From: Metallumcola ferriviriculae
GTDB lineage: Bacteria; Bacillota; JADQBR01
Length of the DNA stretch: 64,000 bases
Direction: 5' to 3'
Assembly (NCBI RefSeq): GCF_035573695.1
Contig: NZ_CP121694.1
Coordinates: 844,501 to 908,500 of the forward strand
Below, piece by piece: positions 33,304 through 42,775 of the stretch. The first letter of the stretch is position 1. Every line of letters starts with the position of its first letter. The translations under genes were made by a program, and so were the position numbers. Below the pieces are notes generated by a model. That model saw nothing but the letters and a program-made list of their open reading frames with translations, was not told the DNA's origin and made no database searches.

Positions 33304-34557
33304 ATGCAAAGTTTCCCAGAGTTTTATAAAATCAGACAGGTTTTTGATGACCAAAAGGAAGAAAATCTGGATAGGGCGATGAAACGGGCCTTTTCCGAAG
33401 CGGGCATTGACCAAAGGATAAAACCTGGACAGAGTATTGCCATCACTGCTGGCAGCCGAGGAATAACTGATATTCCTCGGCTACTGGCACTTGTGGGTCA
33501 GGAAGTTCGCGCTCTGGGTGGTGAACCCTTTCTTGTCGCGGCCATGGGCAGTCATGGCGGCGGTACTGCTGAAGGAATGTTAGAGGTGCTGCATAGCTTA
33601 GGCATTACCGAGGATACGGTAAAAATGCCATTGGCAGTATCTTCCGAAACGATACAGCTGGACGAGACATCTAAGGGGCTGCCGGTCTTTTGTGCGGTGG
33701 AGGCCAAGAAGGCGGATGGCGTGATTGTAGTAAACCGAGTTAAGGCCCACACCGCCTTTCGGGGTGACCATGAGAGCGGCTTATTGAAAATGCTGGCGGT
33801 GGGTTTGGGGCGTGCCGCCGGTGCAGCGGTCGTCCATCGGCACGGCCCTGCCCGGATGGCGCAGACAGTGGTGGAGATGGGGAATGCTACGTTACAATGT
33901 CTGCCGGTAATTGGTGGTATCGGCATTATAGAAAATGGTGCCGAGGAAACTGCGCTGCTGGCAGGGGCGGCGCCGGCCGACTTTCAGCGGGTTGACCGAG
34001 AGTTGCTTCAGAAAGCCAAGAAAATGATGTCCCGCTTGCCCGTTGATAATTTGGACCTGTTGGTGGTGGAGGAAATGGGTAAGAACTATAGCGGCACTGG
34101 TATGGATACCAATGTTATCGGCAGGTTTTATTTGGAGGGAGTTGCCGAGCCCAAACTACCGGAAATCCGACGAATCGCAGTATTAGGTTTATCAGCGGCA
34201 TCCCATGGTAATGCCAATGGTGTGGGCCTAGCTGATATTATAACCAGGAAACTATATAATGCCATAGATTTTCCCGCTACATATAAGAACGGTCTCACTA
34301 CCAATTTTTTGGAGCGTATTAAAATACCCGTGGTTATGCCTGATGATGAGCGGGCATTGCTTCAGGCATGGGCGAGTCTCGGTCTTGATGCTCCGGAATG
34401 TGCACGGGTGGTAATGATTCACGATACGTTGAATTTACACGAGATGTATCTTTCTCCGGCTCTGAAGGAAGAAATTAAAGATTTGGAGCATATTACGGTC
34501 ACGGGGAAGTACACATTATCATTTAACCGGGGAAGGCTTCGGTTTGTCCAAAGTTAA
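33304..34557 (+). CDS. LarA-like DUF2088 protein, distinct paralogue
   Basis: 417 aa, start 40 bases after larA behind AAGGGGTGG. It has the LarA N-terminal fold (SIAITAGSRGITDIPRLLA, FLVAAMGSHGGGTAEGMLEV) and a conserved KAHTAFRGDHESGLLKML, but the active site words of larA (DxTRPTP, GGRKS) are missing or changed. It belongs to the wider LarA-homologue family, whose members racemise or epimerise other 2-hydroxy acids. It may handle a second substrate, and its place in the larA unit favours hydroxy acid metabolism. Confidence 0.8.
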   Translation: MQSFPEFYKIRQVFDDQKEENLDRAMKRAFSEAGIDQRIKPGQSIAITAGSRGITDIPRLLALVGQEVRALGGEPFLVAAMGSHGGGTAEGMLEVLHSLGITEDTVKMPLAVSSETIQLDETSKGLPVFCAVEAKKADGVIVVNRVKAHTAFRGDHESGLLKMLAVGLGRAAGAAVVHRHGPARMAQTVVEMGNATLQCLPVIGGIGIIENGAEETALLAGAAPADFQRVDRELLQKAKKMMSRLPVDNLDLLVVEEMGKNYSGTGMDTNVIGRFYLEGVAEPKLPEIRRIAVLGLSAASHGNANGVGLADIITRKLYNAIDFPATYKNGLTTNFLERIKIPVVMPDDERALLQAWASLGLDAPECARVVMIHDTLNLHEMYLSPALKEEIKDLEHITVTGKYTLSFNRGRLRFVQS

Positions 34558-34887
34558 ATAAAGATAATGCCGCTCAACTACGGTGGGCTTTTCGAATAAC
34601 CTCTTTAAACGAGCGTTTGAAAAGCGCATCACAGCGGACGCAAAAAGTTAGGGCATCAATTGCGCCAGAGCCAGCAAACTGGAAATACCTGCAGGGTACG
34701 TTTCCAACAGCCTTTTTAAGGGTTATATTTATCCGGGGCTGTTTTTTTATGCCTGGTTTGGGAACTTTTTCCCAGCCTGTACGTCTAATAGTTGTTAGAT
34801 TAACGTAACTTGAAAAGGATAGCTGGAGGAAACTAACAATTATTGGCGAAGAACTTAAGTGTTAGGTGGTAGATTGGGGGGGAGAGT
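34558..34887. other. Intergenic stretch, possibly a structured leader with terminator
   Basis: It contains inverted words AACAGCC (34,706) and GGCTGTT followed by TTTTTT near 34,738-34,748, a plausible terminator. Before it, 34,600-34,700 has GCGCATCACAG, GGACGCAAA and CCAGCAAACTGG in an order that could form stems. No riboswitch class fits convincingly. Confidence 0.35.
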
Positions 34888-35598
34888 TTGCTGTTAAAAT
34901 TAGAACAGGTGGCCCGTCAGTACAAAAGTGGACAGGTGCTGGTTGATGCATTAAAAGGAATAGACTTGTCAGTGGAACAGGGGGATTTTGTTTCTATTAT
35001 GGGTCCTTCCGGTTCGGGGAAGTCAACACTGTTAAATATCATCGGCTGCTTGGATAGACCCAGCGCCGGGCTGTACGAGCTTTCGAGTCAGCGGGTGGAA
35101 AAGCTTAGCGACAGCCGCTTGGCTGATATCAGAAACGACTTTATCGGTTTTGTATTTCAAAGCTTTCATTTGCTTCCTGACCTGGACGCTCAGGCCAATG
35201 TGGAGCTGCCGTTAATATACCGAGGTATCGGGGCTAAGGAACGGCACCGGCGAGCGGCGGCATCTCTTGAGGCAGTGGGGTTGGGTGAAAGGGTTCACCA
35301 TCGGCCGTCTCAGCTTTCAGGTGGTGAGCAGCAGCGGGTGGCTATTGCCAGGTCTTTGGTAGGGGAACCGAAGTTGATTCTGGCTGATGAGCCCACCGGT
35401 GCATTGGATTCTAAGACCGGTGATAATATTATGGCTATATTTCAAAAGTTAAACAAAGAGCAGGGATTGACTATCGTTCAGGTTACTCACGAAGAAAATA
35501 TTGCCTGCTTTGGCCGCCGTATCATTCGTTTGCTGGACGGTGAAGTAGAGCGGGAAGAAACGGTAAAGGAGAATAAAGCGGAGGTGAATGTGCAATGA
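34888..35598 (+). CDS. ABC transporter ATPase (MacB/LolD type)
   Basis: 236 aa, TTG start behind GGGGGGGAG. Walker [11 protein letters not shown]-loop [12 protein letters not shown], signature [15 protein letters not shown] and Walker [14 protein letters not shown] are all intact. The next gene begins four bases before its end. With the adaptor and permease that follow, it forms a three-gene MacA-MacB-like efflux system. Confidence 0.93.
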   Translation: MLLKLEQVARQYKSGQVLVDALKGIDLSVEQGDFVSIMGPSGSGKSTLLNIIGCLDRPSAGLYELSSQRVEKLSDSRLADIRNDFIGFVFQSFHLLPDLDAQANVELPLIYRGIGAKERHRRAAASLEAVGLGERVHHRPSQLSGGEQQRVAIARSLVGEPKLILADEPTGALDSKTGDNIMAIFQKLNKEQGLTIVQVTHEENIACFGRRIIRLLDGEVEREETVKENKAEVNVQ

Positions 35599-37370
35599 TG
35601 CAGCGCTTGGGAATGATTCTGGTAATAGTGACTGTGGTATTAGGTGGCGGTTATTACGCTTACCGTCAATTGGTTCCACCGCCGGCTGAAGAAGCCCAGG
35701 GGCCGGTATACGCTACGGAAAAGGTGGTGCGTGGTGACATCGCGGTAGGCGTAGATGCCACTGGCACATTAAATCCATCTAACGGTGGTGGTATTCAAGT
35801 GCCCGGGGGCTACGGCCCTAGGACGTCGGGGGTTTCCAGTTACATAGTTGACGAAGTTTTGGCGAAGGAAGGCGATAACGTCAAAAAGGACCAACTGTTG
35901 GTGAAGCTGAGTTCGCCGGAGTTGGAAACTAAAATAGAAAATATGGAAAAGCAGCTTAAATCAGATAAAAAGGCACTGGCAGAGCAGTTTAACATACCGG
36001 TAAGCGAGCTAAGCCAGATAAACCCGGCCCAGGGCATTACCTTAAGAGCACCCATCAGCGGTCGGGTAATCGGTCTTGAGGTGTCTGAAGGTGAAGAAAT
36101 GCTTGCCGGCTCAATCGTGGCGAAAGTGGTGGATGATTCTCGCTTTAAGGTTACCGCCAGCTTGACCCCGGGAGAATTTGAAACCGTGAAGAAAGGTCAA
36201 CAGGCGGTACTGCGTTTTTCGGAATTTGGCGGATTGATTGAAGCTAAAGTTACCAATGTTAATTCTAGTGCCGCGCCGATACAGCGTTCTCAGCTGAAGG
36301 ATGCTCAATATGCCGGTGATGGTGACGGTAAGGAGCAGTATCAGCTAATCTACCGGGTTACACTGGAAGGTAAAAACCCTGGTCTGGTGCGTCCCGGAAT
36401 GCTGGTTCAAGTGGGGCTGCTAACCACTGCTCTTGCAGTGGGCGAAGAACCGGATGCCACTCAGGCGAACTGGCTGCGATATTATGCTGAAGTCAAGGGA
36501 TATGTGGATGAGGAATCTGTGCTCAGCACCGCTGAAGCTATCGCCACAAAAATCTATGTAGATGAGATGGAAACTGTAGAGGAAGGCGCACCTCTCGTTT
36601 CTCTGTCCGGAGAAGATGCCCGTCAGCAGATCCGGGAAGATTTAGATGAGATTCAACAACAGGAAATGGATCTGCAGCAGCTCTATGCTCAGTTTGAACA
36701 GATGGAGGTACGTGCGCCCATGGATGGCATTGTAGCAAGGATAGAGAGCGAACCTGGGCAGACTATTGAACCCGGGCGTTGGCTTGGGCATATCTACACC
36801 ACCTCAGATATGCAGATGTGGGTGCAGGTGGATGATGTAGATGTATTACTTGTGAAACAAGATGCACCGGTAACAGTGACAGTGGCGGCTCTGCCTAACA
36901 AAACCTTCGAAGGTAAGGTTACCCATGTTTCCACCATGGGCAGTGACCAAAACGGCATTCCTCGTTTCCAAGTGGGTGTTCAAGTCACCGGTAGTGCAGA
37001 ACTGAGGCCGGGAATGCAGGCCCAGGCCTTCATTGACGCGGGTAGCGCTGAAGATGTGCTGATGGTGCCGTTGGAAGCTATTTTCGAAGAGGATAGCCAA
37101 TCTAAGGTAGAGGTGCTCCAGGATAACGGTATGCCTAAAGTTGTCAAAGTGGAAATTGGTTTGATGAATGATCGCAATGCTGAGATAAAAAGCGGCTTGG
37201 AAGAAGGGCAGCTTGTGGTAACCGGAAGCACCGCGGACCTTCTGCCCAGCCAGCATATACAGTCTCAAGACGGCCTGCTGCCTTCCAACGGTGATGGCGG
37301 CGGTGAAGAGCCGGCTAACGGAGGAGATAACGGTGGGGGCAGCCAGCCTGCACCGGCCAAGGGAGAGTGA
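35595..37370 (+). CDS. Periplasmic adaptor-type HlyD/MacA-like protein
   Basis: 591 aa, overlaps the ATPase gene. One N-terminal membrane helix, then two lipoyl-like halves (VGVDATGTLNPSNGG, VLAKEGDNVKKDQLLVKLSS, LRAPISGRVIGLEVSEGE) and a second similar copy (VRAPMDGIVARIESEPGQTI), separated by a helical hairpin, then barrel and membrane-proximal domains. The duplicated lipoyl unit makes it longer than MacA (about 370 aa). A Gly/Asn-rich tail ends the protein. It should link the permease to the cell exterior. Confidence 0.85.
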   Translation: MMQRLGMILVIVTVVLGGGYYAYRQLVPPPAEEAQGPVYATEKVVRGDIAVGVDATGTLNPSNGGGIQVPGGYGPRTSGVSSYIVDEVLAKEGDNVKKDQLLVKLSSPELETKIENMEKQLKSDKKALAEQFNIPVSELSQINPAQGITLRAPISGRVIGLEVSEGEEMLAGSIVAKVVDDSRFKVTASLTPGEFETVKKGQQAVLRFSEFGGLIEAKVTNVNSSAAPIQRSQLKDAQYAGDGDGKEQYQLIYRVTLEGKNPGLVRPGMLVQVGLLTTALAVGEEPDATQANWLRYYAEVKGYVDEESVLSTAEAIATKIYVDEMETVEEGAPLVSLSGEDARQQIREDLDEIQQQEMDLQQLYAQFEQMEVRAPMDGIVARIESEPGQTIEPGRWLGHIYTTSDMQMWVQVDDVDVLLVKQDAPVTVTVAALPNKTFEGKVTHVSTMGSDQNGIPRFQVGVQVTGSAELRPGMQAQAFIDAGSAEDVLMVPLEAIFEEDSQSKVEVLQDNGMPKVVKVEIGLMNDRNAEIKSGLEEGQLVVTGSTADLLPSQHIQSQDGLLPSNGDGGGEEPANGGDNGGGSQPAPAKGE

Positions 37371-37374
37371 TAGC

Positions 37375-38697
37375 ATGGCCAAGAAAATGCGCGGATTATT
37401 GGTGCGGCTTTGGTTTACCGCCCAAATGGCTGGGCATGGCGTCCTGGCTAACCCGCTGCGCTCAGCATTAACAATTCTCGGCGTGGCTATTGGTGTTGCT
37501 TCGGTGGTCAGTCTGATGGGCATTGGCGAAGGAGCGCGACAGGCGGTGGTGAGTCAGTTCCGCAGCATGGGCACCAATGTAATTGTAGTCAAGGTTCAGG
37601 ATCCGAAGGTGGAATTCGCTCCGGAAGATGCGGCACAGTTGGTGGAACGGGTGGAAGGATTAGAGATGGCTACACCGGTAGTACATACCAAGGGCTTAAT
37701 GCGCTGGCGCCGGGCTCGGGGTAATGCAGATATAATCGGTGTCAATTATGAGTTTCCGGAAATACGGGACCATGCATTAATGGCAGGACATTTTTTCACT
37801 AAATGGCATGTAAAACAGCGCTCGCCGGTGGCGGTGCTGGGCTATAACATTGGCGTAGGACTACTGGGCGGGCGTAACCCGGTGGGCCAAACCTTTGCGA
37901 TTAACGGTCGTACCTATCGGATTGTCGGTGTTCTTTCCGAAAAAGGGGAAGGTAACGCTGAAGGTATTGACAATAAGATATTAGTTCCTTATACTACCGC
38001 CCAGAGTATTGCGGAAAAGAAGACGGTGGAGGAAATTTGGGGGAAAGCCGGTTCACCTCAAGAAGCAGATCTGGCGGTGGTTCAGTTAGGGCGTATATTC
38101 CGTAGACAGTTGGGATTGGACCAGAAGGCCCCCACACCGGCAGCCCCCGGGGAGCAGGAAGGTGAGCCCGGCATGCCGACGGCAGAAGGAAAACCGGGTA
38201 TGCCTGCGCCGAGCGGTCCGGATAAAAATGAACTGCCGGTGCTTTCTACCAGTGAAGATGTGATTACTATTACAAACCTCAATCAACTGGTGGATGAGGC
38301 GAATACTGCCAACCGGGTGATGACCTTGCTTCTAGGCGGCATTGCTGCGGTATCACTGCTGGTAGGTGGTTTGGGCATTATGAATATTATGCTGGTGGCG
38401 GTTACGGAAAGGACCAGCGAAATCGGCGTGCGGCGGGCGCTGGGGGCAAAGCAAAGCGACCTGTTGGTGCAGTTCCTCCTGGAGGCTTTGTATTTAAGTG
38501 CAGTTGGGTCAATTGCCGGGGTGGCGGCCGGTATTTGGGGCATAAATCTTTTTGCCCAATATGGGTTTGAGACGGCCATCAGTTTCCAGTCCATTGAGAT
38601 TGCCACTGGAGTTGCGCTTGGTGCCGGCCTTTTGTTTGGTGTTTATCCGGCAGTATCCGCATCGGCTGTTCCCCCGGTTGAGGCACTCAGGCGTTAA
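37375..38697 (+). CDS. MacB-type ABC permease (FtsX-like)
   Basis: 440 aa from ATG 37375, four bases after the adaptor stop. An N-terminal helix (LRSALTILGVAIGVASVVSL) is followed by the extracellular MacB-PCD domain (to about 270, with a Pro/Gly-rich insert rich in PGE and PGM words) and three C-terminal FtsX helices (LLGGIAAVSLLVGGLGIMNIM, TERTSEIGVRRALGA). A mechanotransmission-type exporter; substrate unknown. Confidence 0.9.
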   Translation: MAKKMRGLLVRLWFTAQMAGHGVLANPLRSALTILGVAIGVASVVSLMGIGEGARQAVVSQFRSMGTNVIVVKVQDPKVEFAPEDAAQLVERVEGLEMATPVVHTKGLMRWRRARGNADIIGVNYEFPEIRDHALMAGHFFTKWHVKQRSPVAVLGYNIGVGLLGGRNPVGQTFAINGRTYRIVGVLSEKGEGNAEGIDNKILVPYTTAQSIAEKKTVEEIWGKAGSPQEADLAVVQLGRIFRRQLGLDQKAPTPAAPGEQEGEPGMPTAEGKPGMPAPSGPDKNELPVLSTSEDVITITNLNQLVDEANTANRVMTLLLGGIAAVSLLVGGLGIMNIMLVAVTERTSEIGVRRALGAKQSDLLVQFLLEALYLSAVGSIAGVAAGIWGINLFAQYGFETAISFQSIEIATGVALGAGLLFGVYPAVSASAVPPVEALRR

Positions 38698-38732
38698 TTG
38701 TATAAATGGTTCTTTATTTCTTGGATTAAGGG

Positions 38733-38771
38733 AGTAAGCATTCGGGCTTTTGGGTTCGGGTGCTTTTTTTC
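38733..38771 (+). terminator. Weak terminator of the efflux operon
   Basis: AAGCATTCGGGC and GGGTTCGGGTGCTT pair imperfectly and are followed by a T-run. Confidence 0.45.
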
Positions 38772-38898
38772 TTTAGACTTTTAACGGTGCATTTGATATA
38801 ATACGCAATTATGACCACAAGTGGGGCAGCGCACTTTTCGCTCCTGCTGCGATGGACTTTTCAAACTCGTACTTAAAGCAGGAAAGGGAGATAAAGTT

Positions 38899-40011
38899 AT
38901 GAATGTCGGACCACGCATATGGAAAACCGGATTGGCAGTAATATTAAGTATCTGGGCCAGCGAACTATTGGGAATTCCTGCTATGCTGGGAGTAATTGCT
39001 GCGATTATCGGTATTCAGCCGTCTTTGGCACAATCCTTTACTGAAGGATGGAACAGGGTGGTAGCTACCATAATCGGCGGGTTAGTGGGCTTTGTGATGG
39101 CTTATTTTCTCGATACCGACCCGGTACTGGTGGGGCTGGCAGTAATTATCTCAATTATTATTACGCTCAACTTGAAACTGCAGAATGCGGTGGTGCTTAC
39201 TGCAATTACCGCTGCCGCAGTAATGACCAATGTCACTGGGCCGGCATACCTTTATGCCGGCGAACGGCTGTTCTCCACCATTATCGGCATTATTATTGGC
39301 GTATTAGTTAATTTTCTTTTTGCGCCGCCCAATTTTGAACAAGATCTCTTTGTAAATATAGAGACCCTTAATTATAAGCTGAAAGCATTTTATGTCAAAG
39401 TGCTTACTGGTTTTATCGCCGGCAGGGGTTATCATGAAGAAGCGATTAACAATGTGGTCGGTGAAATCCGGGAGGCATTGGATGAAACACGCAAAAGTCT
39501 GTTCCAATTTAAAAACGAAATTGGCTTTCGACGCGGTAATAATAACAATGAAAGAGTGATAATGTATGAGAGCATGTTATCCTCATTCAACTTAATTTTC
39601 GAACGAATTTTGGGGATTTATAATACGGAGTACAATCGGGCCATGCGCGATATTAACCTATCAGAAGCAACTCCGGAATATGAGGAAATCATTAAGGTTA
39701 TTAAACAGCTTTTGGCGGCGACCGTCAGTGTCCAGGATAATCTAATTGCATTTTTGACTACCAGGGATGAGGACATACATGACTATATCTTATCTAGATC
39801 CGGGGAAACTAAGGAACTTGCTGCCCAATTAAAAGAAAAAATCGGCCAGTGGCATCTAGTGGCGGAAAATCGCGGCAATGTTACATCCTTAATGGAGTTG
39901 GCCAACATCGGTTATGAAATTGAACAGATTATTAATTTTCTTGAACGAATTGTACGCATCTACCGGGAAAACAAATCCCAACTAAGGGGAATTAAGCAAG
40001 GTTCGCTCTAA
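38899..40011 (+). CDS. FUSC/aromatic acid exporter-family membrane protein
   Basis: 370 aa from ATG 38899 (GGAAAGGGAG upstream). Four to six N-terminal helices (MLGVIAAIIGIQPSLAQSFT, RVVATIIGGLVGFVMAYFL, TVITALNLK region) form an ArAE_1-like domain, followed by a 200-residue cytoplasmic helical part. Such proteins are putative aromatic acid or drug exporters; the substrate is not known. It stands as a single-gene unit between the efflux operon and the lipoate genes. Confidence 0.75.
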   Translation: MNVGPRIWKTGLAVILSIWASELLGIPAMLGVIAAIIGIQPSLAQSFTEGWNRVVATIIGGLVGFVMAYFLDTDPVLVGLAVIISIIITLNLKLQNAVVLTAITAAAVMTNVTGPAYLYAGERLFSTIIGIIIGVLVNFLFAPPNFEQDLFVNIETLNYKLKAFYVKVLTGFIAGRGYHEEAINNVVGEIREALDETRKSLFQFKNEIGFRRGNNNNERVIMYESMLSSFNLIFERILGIYNTEYNRAMRDINLSEATPEYEEIIKVIKQLLAATVSVQDNLIAFLTTRDEDIHDYILSRSGETKELAAQLKEKIGQWHLVAENRGNVTSLMELANIGYEIEQIINFLERIVRIYRENKSQLRGIKQGSL

Positions 40012-40016
40012 TTAGG

Positions 40017-40826
40017 TTAACTAAATACGGCCTTTCCTTTGGCCTTGTTCATTCGTCCGGCGATAAGCCGGTTTTCTTTTTTGGTCAGTTTATCCGGTAC
40101 AGCATTTATCTGCCATTCATCTATAAAGCCATTTGTCAGGGCTTTTGTAACTTCTTGGACAGTAAATTGCCGGGGCATTATTTGATTTATGGCACAGGCC
40201 CGGTCTGCCATCATTCTTTTAAACCGATCTTTTGCTTGGGGGCCGGAGAATTTCATGGTGTCGGCCAACTCGTTAATGTCCAGATCAAGCAGTATTGAAC
40301 CGTGTTGGAGCAGTGCTCCTTGTTTCCGGGTCTGGGCACTGCCCGCCAGTTTTTTCCCCGATATAGTTAATTCATACCAGGAAGGCGCATCAAAGCAGGC
40401 GGTGGTTAAACCCTTTTTTTTGCCGCCGTGGGGCACCAGCTCTGCCGGGATGCTGAGTGAGCGAAGCCCTCGAAGCAATGCTTTGCTGATTTTTAAATAA
40501 GATTGGATGATGGAACCTGAGACTAAGGTTTCGTTTTCCGAGGCAATGATACTATAAGTGACTTCGTAGTGATGCAGCACCGCCCTACCGCCGGTAATTC
40601 GTTTTACCACATCAATATTGCGATCCCTGCACCCTGCCAGGTCAAGCACTTCTTCCGGTTTCTGAAAATAACCCAAGGAAATTGCAGCCGGTGCCCAAGA
40701 ATAAAAACGAATGATAGGCAGGCTGTCACCGGTAATTACCTGGTGCAGCAGCTTCTCGTCTACGGCCATATTATAGGCGCCGGGGTTACAGCCGGTGTTG
40801 AGCAGACGCCACTTTGATTTACTCAA
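40017..40826 (-). CDS. Lipoate-protein ligase family protein
   Basis: 269 aa, TTG start overlapping the stop of the preceding gene. The BPL/LplA/LipB fold is evident: NMAVDEKLLHQV, RFYSWAPAAISLGYFQ, VDVVKRITGGRAVLHHYEVTYS and KLAGSAQTRKQGALLQHGSI with a conserved lysine in SGKKL. It attaches lipoate or octanoate to E2/H-proteins. It ends a three-gene cassette with two radical SAM genes, which fits the sLpl-LipS1-LipS2 lipoate assembly system. Confidence 0.85.
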   Translation of the reverse strand: MSKSKWRLLNTGCNPGAYNMAVDEKLLHQVITGDSLPIIRFYSWAPAAISLGYFQKPEEVLDLAGCRDRNIDVVKRITGGRAVLHHYEVTYSIIASENETLVSGSIIQSYLKISKALLRGLRSLSIPAELVPHGGKKKGLTTACFDAPSWYELTISGKKLAGSAQTRKQGALLQHGSILLDLDINELADTMKFSGPQAKDRFKRMMADRACAINQIMPRQFTVQEVTKALTNGFIDEWQINAVPDKLTKKENRLIAGRMNKAKGKAVFS

Positions 40827-41776
40827 TTTAATAACCCCAGTTCCCGTAGAACTGCTTGTTTTTCCTCTGCATGTAATGCCCGGGGATAGTTATAGAGGGT
40901 ACTGCCTGGACTTTCGTTATAGTAAGGTCGGTTACAGCCGGGACATCCACTGGTGCGGAAGGCCTGGCCAGTGGCTAGCAGGCTGCAGAGTTCTCCCGCA
41001 GGAAGACCAAAGTCAGTCAGGATGCCATCCACGAAAGTAAATGAATCTTTTTCAGTAAATTTATTTACCATCAGATAAAGGGCGGCCTGCAAACGCCGAT
41101 AACTTGGTAGCGGCGGAGGCGAGGCATGCTCCAGGCGAGTACCCCGCACCGGCGTAAAGGCAAAAAGTCCGATGGTAACACCGGATTTGATTAACAGGGA
41201 CATGATATCTATCATTTCCTCCTCTGTCTCGCCCAGCCCCGCAATTAGGTGGGTGCTGATCTTGCCGGGCAGTATGGCTGTCGCTTCGATTATTAAGGCC
41301 AAACGACTGTCAAAAGAACCTCCTTTAGTATGTCCATAAATTCGGGGGCAGGCTGCATCAAGTGGGATGCCTACTCGTTCGGCTCCCGCTTCTATTAGTG
41401 CTTCGGCTTCCTTAACGTGAGAAAGAGCTGCAGAGATACATACGGGCACTGTAGATTTGTTTTTCAGATGCTGTAAAAATTCCTTTGCGTTTGATAATGC
41501 GTTCGTTCCATGGGTCAGCTGTAAGCAGGTTCGCTGCAGCCGGCCTGCTTTAACGGCGGTACTAATCTTAGTCAAAACGCTTTCAACCTGGTAATCGGGC
41601 CAGGTTATTCGGGACAACCTGTTGCTGTTCTTAGGGACACTGCGGCCCTGGGGACAGAAAGCGCAGTCCCTGCTGCATTTATCACCTGCCATCAGGTATG
41701 CTGTGGTGGGCGGAGCATCGGTGGACAGTTTTTTTAAACCCAGTACATCCGCGGTACCTGCAGAAACTCTTATCAT
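40823..41776 (-). CDS. Radical SAM lipoyl synthase subunit, LipS1/LipS2 type
   Basis: 317 aa; ATG 41776 is chosen because it overlaps the previous stop (ATGA). The cluster motif is CSRDCAFC and the C-terminus holds a CPGC pair in SGCPGCNRPYYNE, which could ligate an auxiliary cluster used as sulfur donor. Together with the preceding radical SAM gene and a lipoate ligase it matches the bipartite lipoyl synthase LipS1/LipS2 described in archaea and some bacteria. Assignment of which subunit it is remains uncertain. Confidence 0.65.
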   Translation of the reverse strand: MIRVSAGTADVLGLKKLSTDAPPTTAYLMAGDKCSRDCAFCPQGRSVPKNSNRLSRITWPDYQVESVLTKISTAVKAGRLQRTCLQLTHGTNALSNAKEFLQHLKNKSTVPVCISAALSHVKEAEALIEAGAERVGIPLDAACPRIYGHTKGGSFDSRLALIIEATAILPGKISTHLIAGLGETEEEMIDIMSLLIKSGVTIGLFAFTPVRGTRLEHASPPPLPSYRRLQAALYLMVNKFTEKDSFTFVDGILTDFGLPAGELCSLLATGQAFRTSGCPGCNRPYYNESPGSTLYNYPRALHAEEKQAVLRELGLLN

Positions 41777-42648
41777 AATACACAGCACTCCTCTCCATTT
41801 TTGATAGTTAAACCCAAATCAGAGGCGGTCTTTACAGCAGCTTTTACCGGAAGGACGATTTTATTGACACCGCATTTTACAGCTAGACAATCAAGCTTCT
41901 TCCGGTAGAGCCCACCGGGTCGCATACAGCCAAGATGAATTGCAGTAGTGGGAAACATATTTCTGGCCCGGGCCAGCAGTTCTCCCACTTCTTCCAACGG
42001 CGGCGGTTGGTTATTAGCTAGACGGGTACCCCGAGTGGGCACAAAGACCAGGAAGACCAAACCGTCCGCCCCATCGTCGGACAGAATATCCAGGGCATTG
42101 TATTCGCCGCTGATTTCCCCCCCGTTTAAACCGATACAGATATGGGGAAGGGTTTTTACATGACGACGCAAATTATTATAGCTTTCCCTTAAGTCGGATA
42201 CGGAAAGGTTAAGCCCATAAACTTCTTGAATAGTCACATCGTCTCCCACCATATCAAAGGAAACTGTGTCGCAGATTTCCGGGAGCATGGCTGCTTCCCG
42301 AGATGATACCAGCCCCGAATGAAGGTTGATTTTACCCTGTTGCCGGAGATGCTTAATAAGCTCTTTATTTTGTTCCAGCGGCAGTTTGCCATCTTTGCTG
42401 CAGCCGCCGCTGACCAGATAGCTGTTGTATTTTTCCGTACTACCGGCCTCTCTTGATGCAGGCTGCATCTGTTTAAGGTAATGGCCGCCGCAATGAGCAC
42501 AATTAAGGTCACAATCTTGACCGGTAAGACTAAGCGCTTTAGTCTTATGCGGGTAATCAAATTGAATTTCCCGAGGAAAAAATTTAACCCGAGTTTGCCA
42601 AGCACTATCTATCAGTGAAGTGAGTTTAGTATCCACCTTAGTCACCAC
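41773..42648 (-). CDS. Radical SAM lipoyl synthase subunit, LipS1/LipS2 type
   Basis: 291 aa; start is one of several in-frame GTGs near 42,648 behind AAGGAG. The radical SAM motif is CDLNCAHC. Other motifs are YNSYLVSGGCSKDG, FVPTRGTRLA and HLGCMRPGG, and the chain ends in CCVL. It shows biotin synthase/elongator-like relatedness but is coupled to the second radical SAM gene and the lipoate ligase, so it is probably the LipS partner. No lipA or lipB is seen nearby. Confidence 0.62.
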   Translation of the reverse strand: MVTKVDTKLTSLIDSAWQTRVKFFPREIQFDYPHKTKALSLTGQDCDLNCAHCGGHYLKQMQPASREAGSTEKYNSYLVSGGCSKDGKLPLEQNKELIKHLRQQGKINLHSGLVSSREAAMLPEICDTVSFDMVGDDVTIQEVYGLNLSVSDLRESYNNLRRHVKTLPHICIGLNGGEISGEYNALDILSDDGADGLVFLVFVPTRGTRLANNQPPPLEEVGELLARARNMFPTTAIHLGCMRPGGLYRKKLDCLAVKCGVNKIVLPVKAAVKTASDLGLTIKNGEECCVL

Positions 42649-42775
42649 CTGCTCCTTATTAGAATGGTATTCTCTTTACTAAAATTCTTTATTCTCTTCA
42701 TTGTTATGTATTGCTAAAGGAATATGAGCTTAAAAACGAGAAATTAGTGTCAACTTGGGCAAAGGATGGATTGCT

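Noticed and set aside
34617-34808. 63-residue open frame upstream of the MacAB operon
   Set aside because: No ribosome site, poor coding composition; the region looks more like a structured leader.
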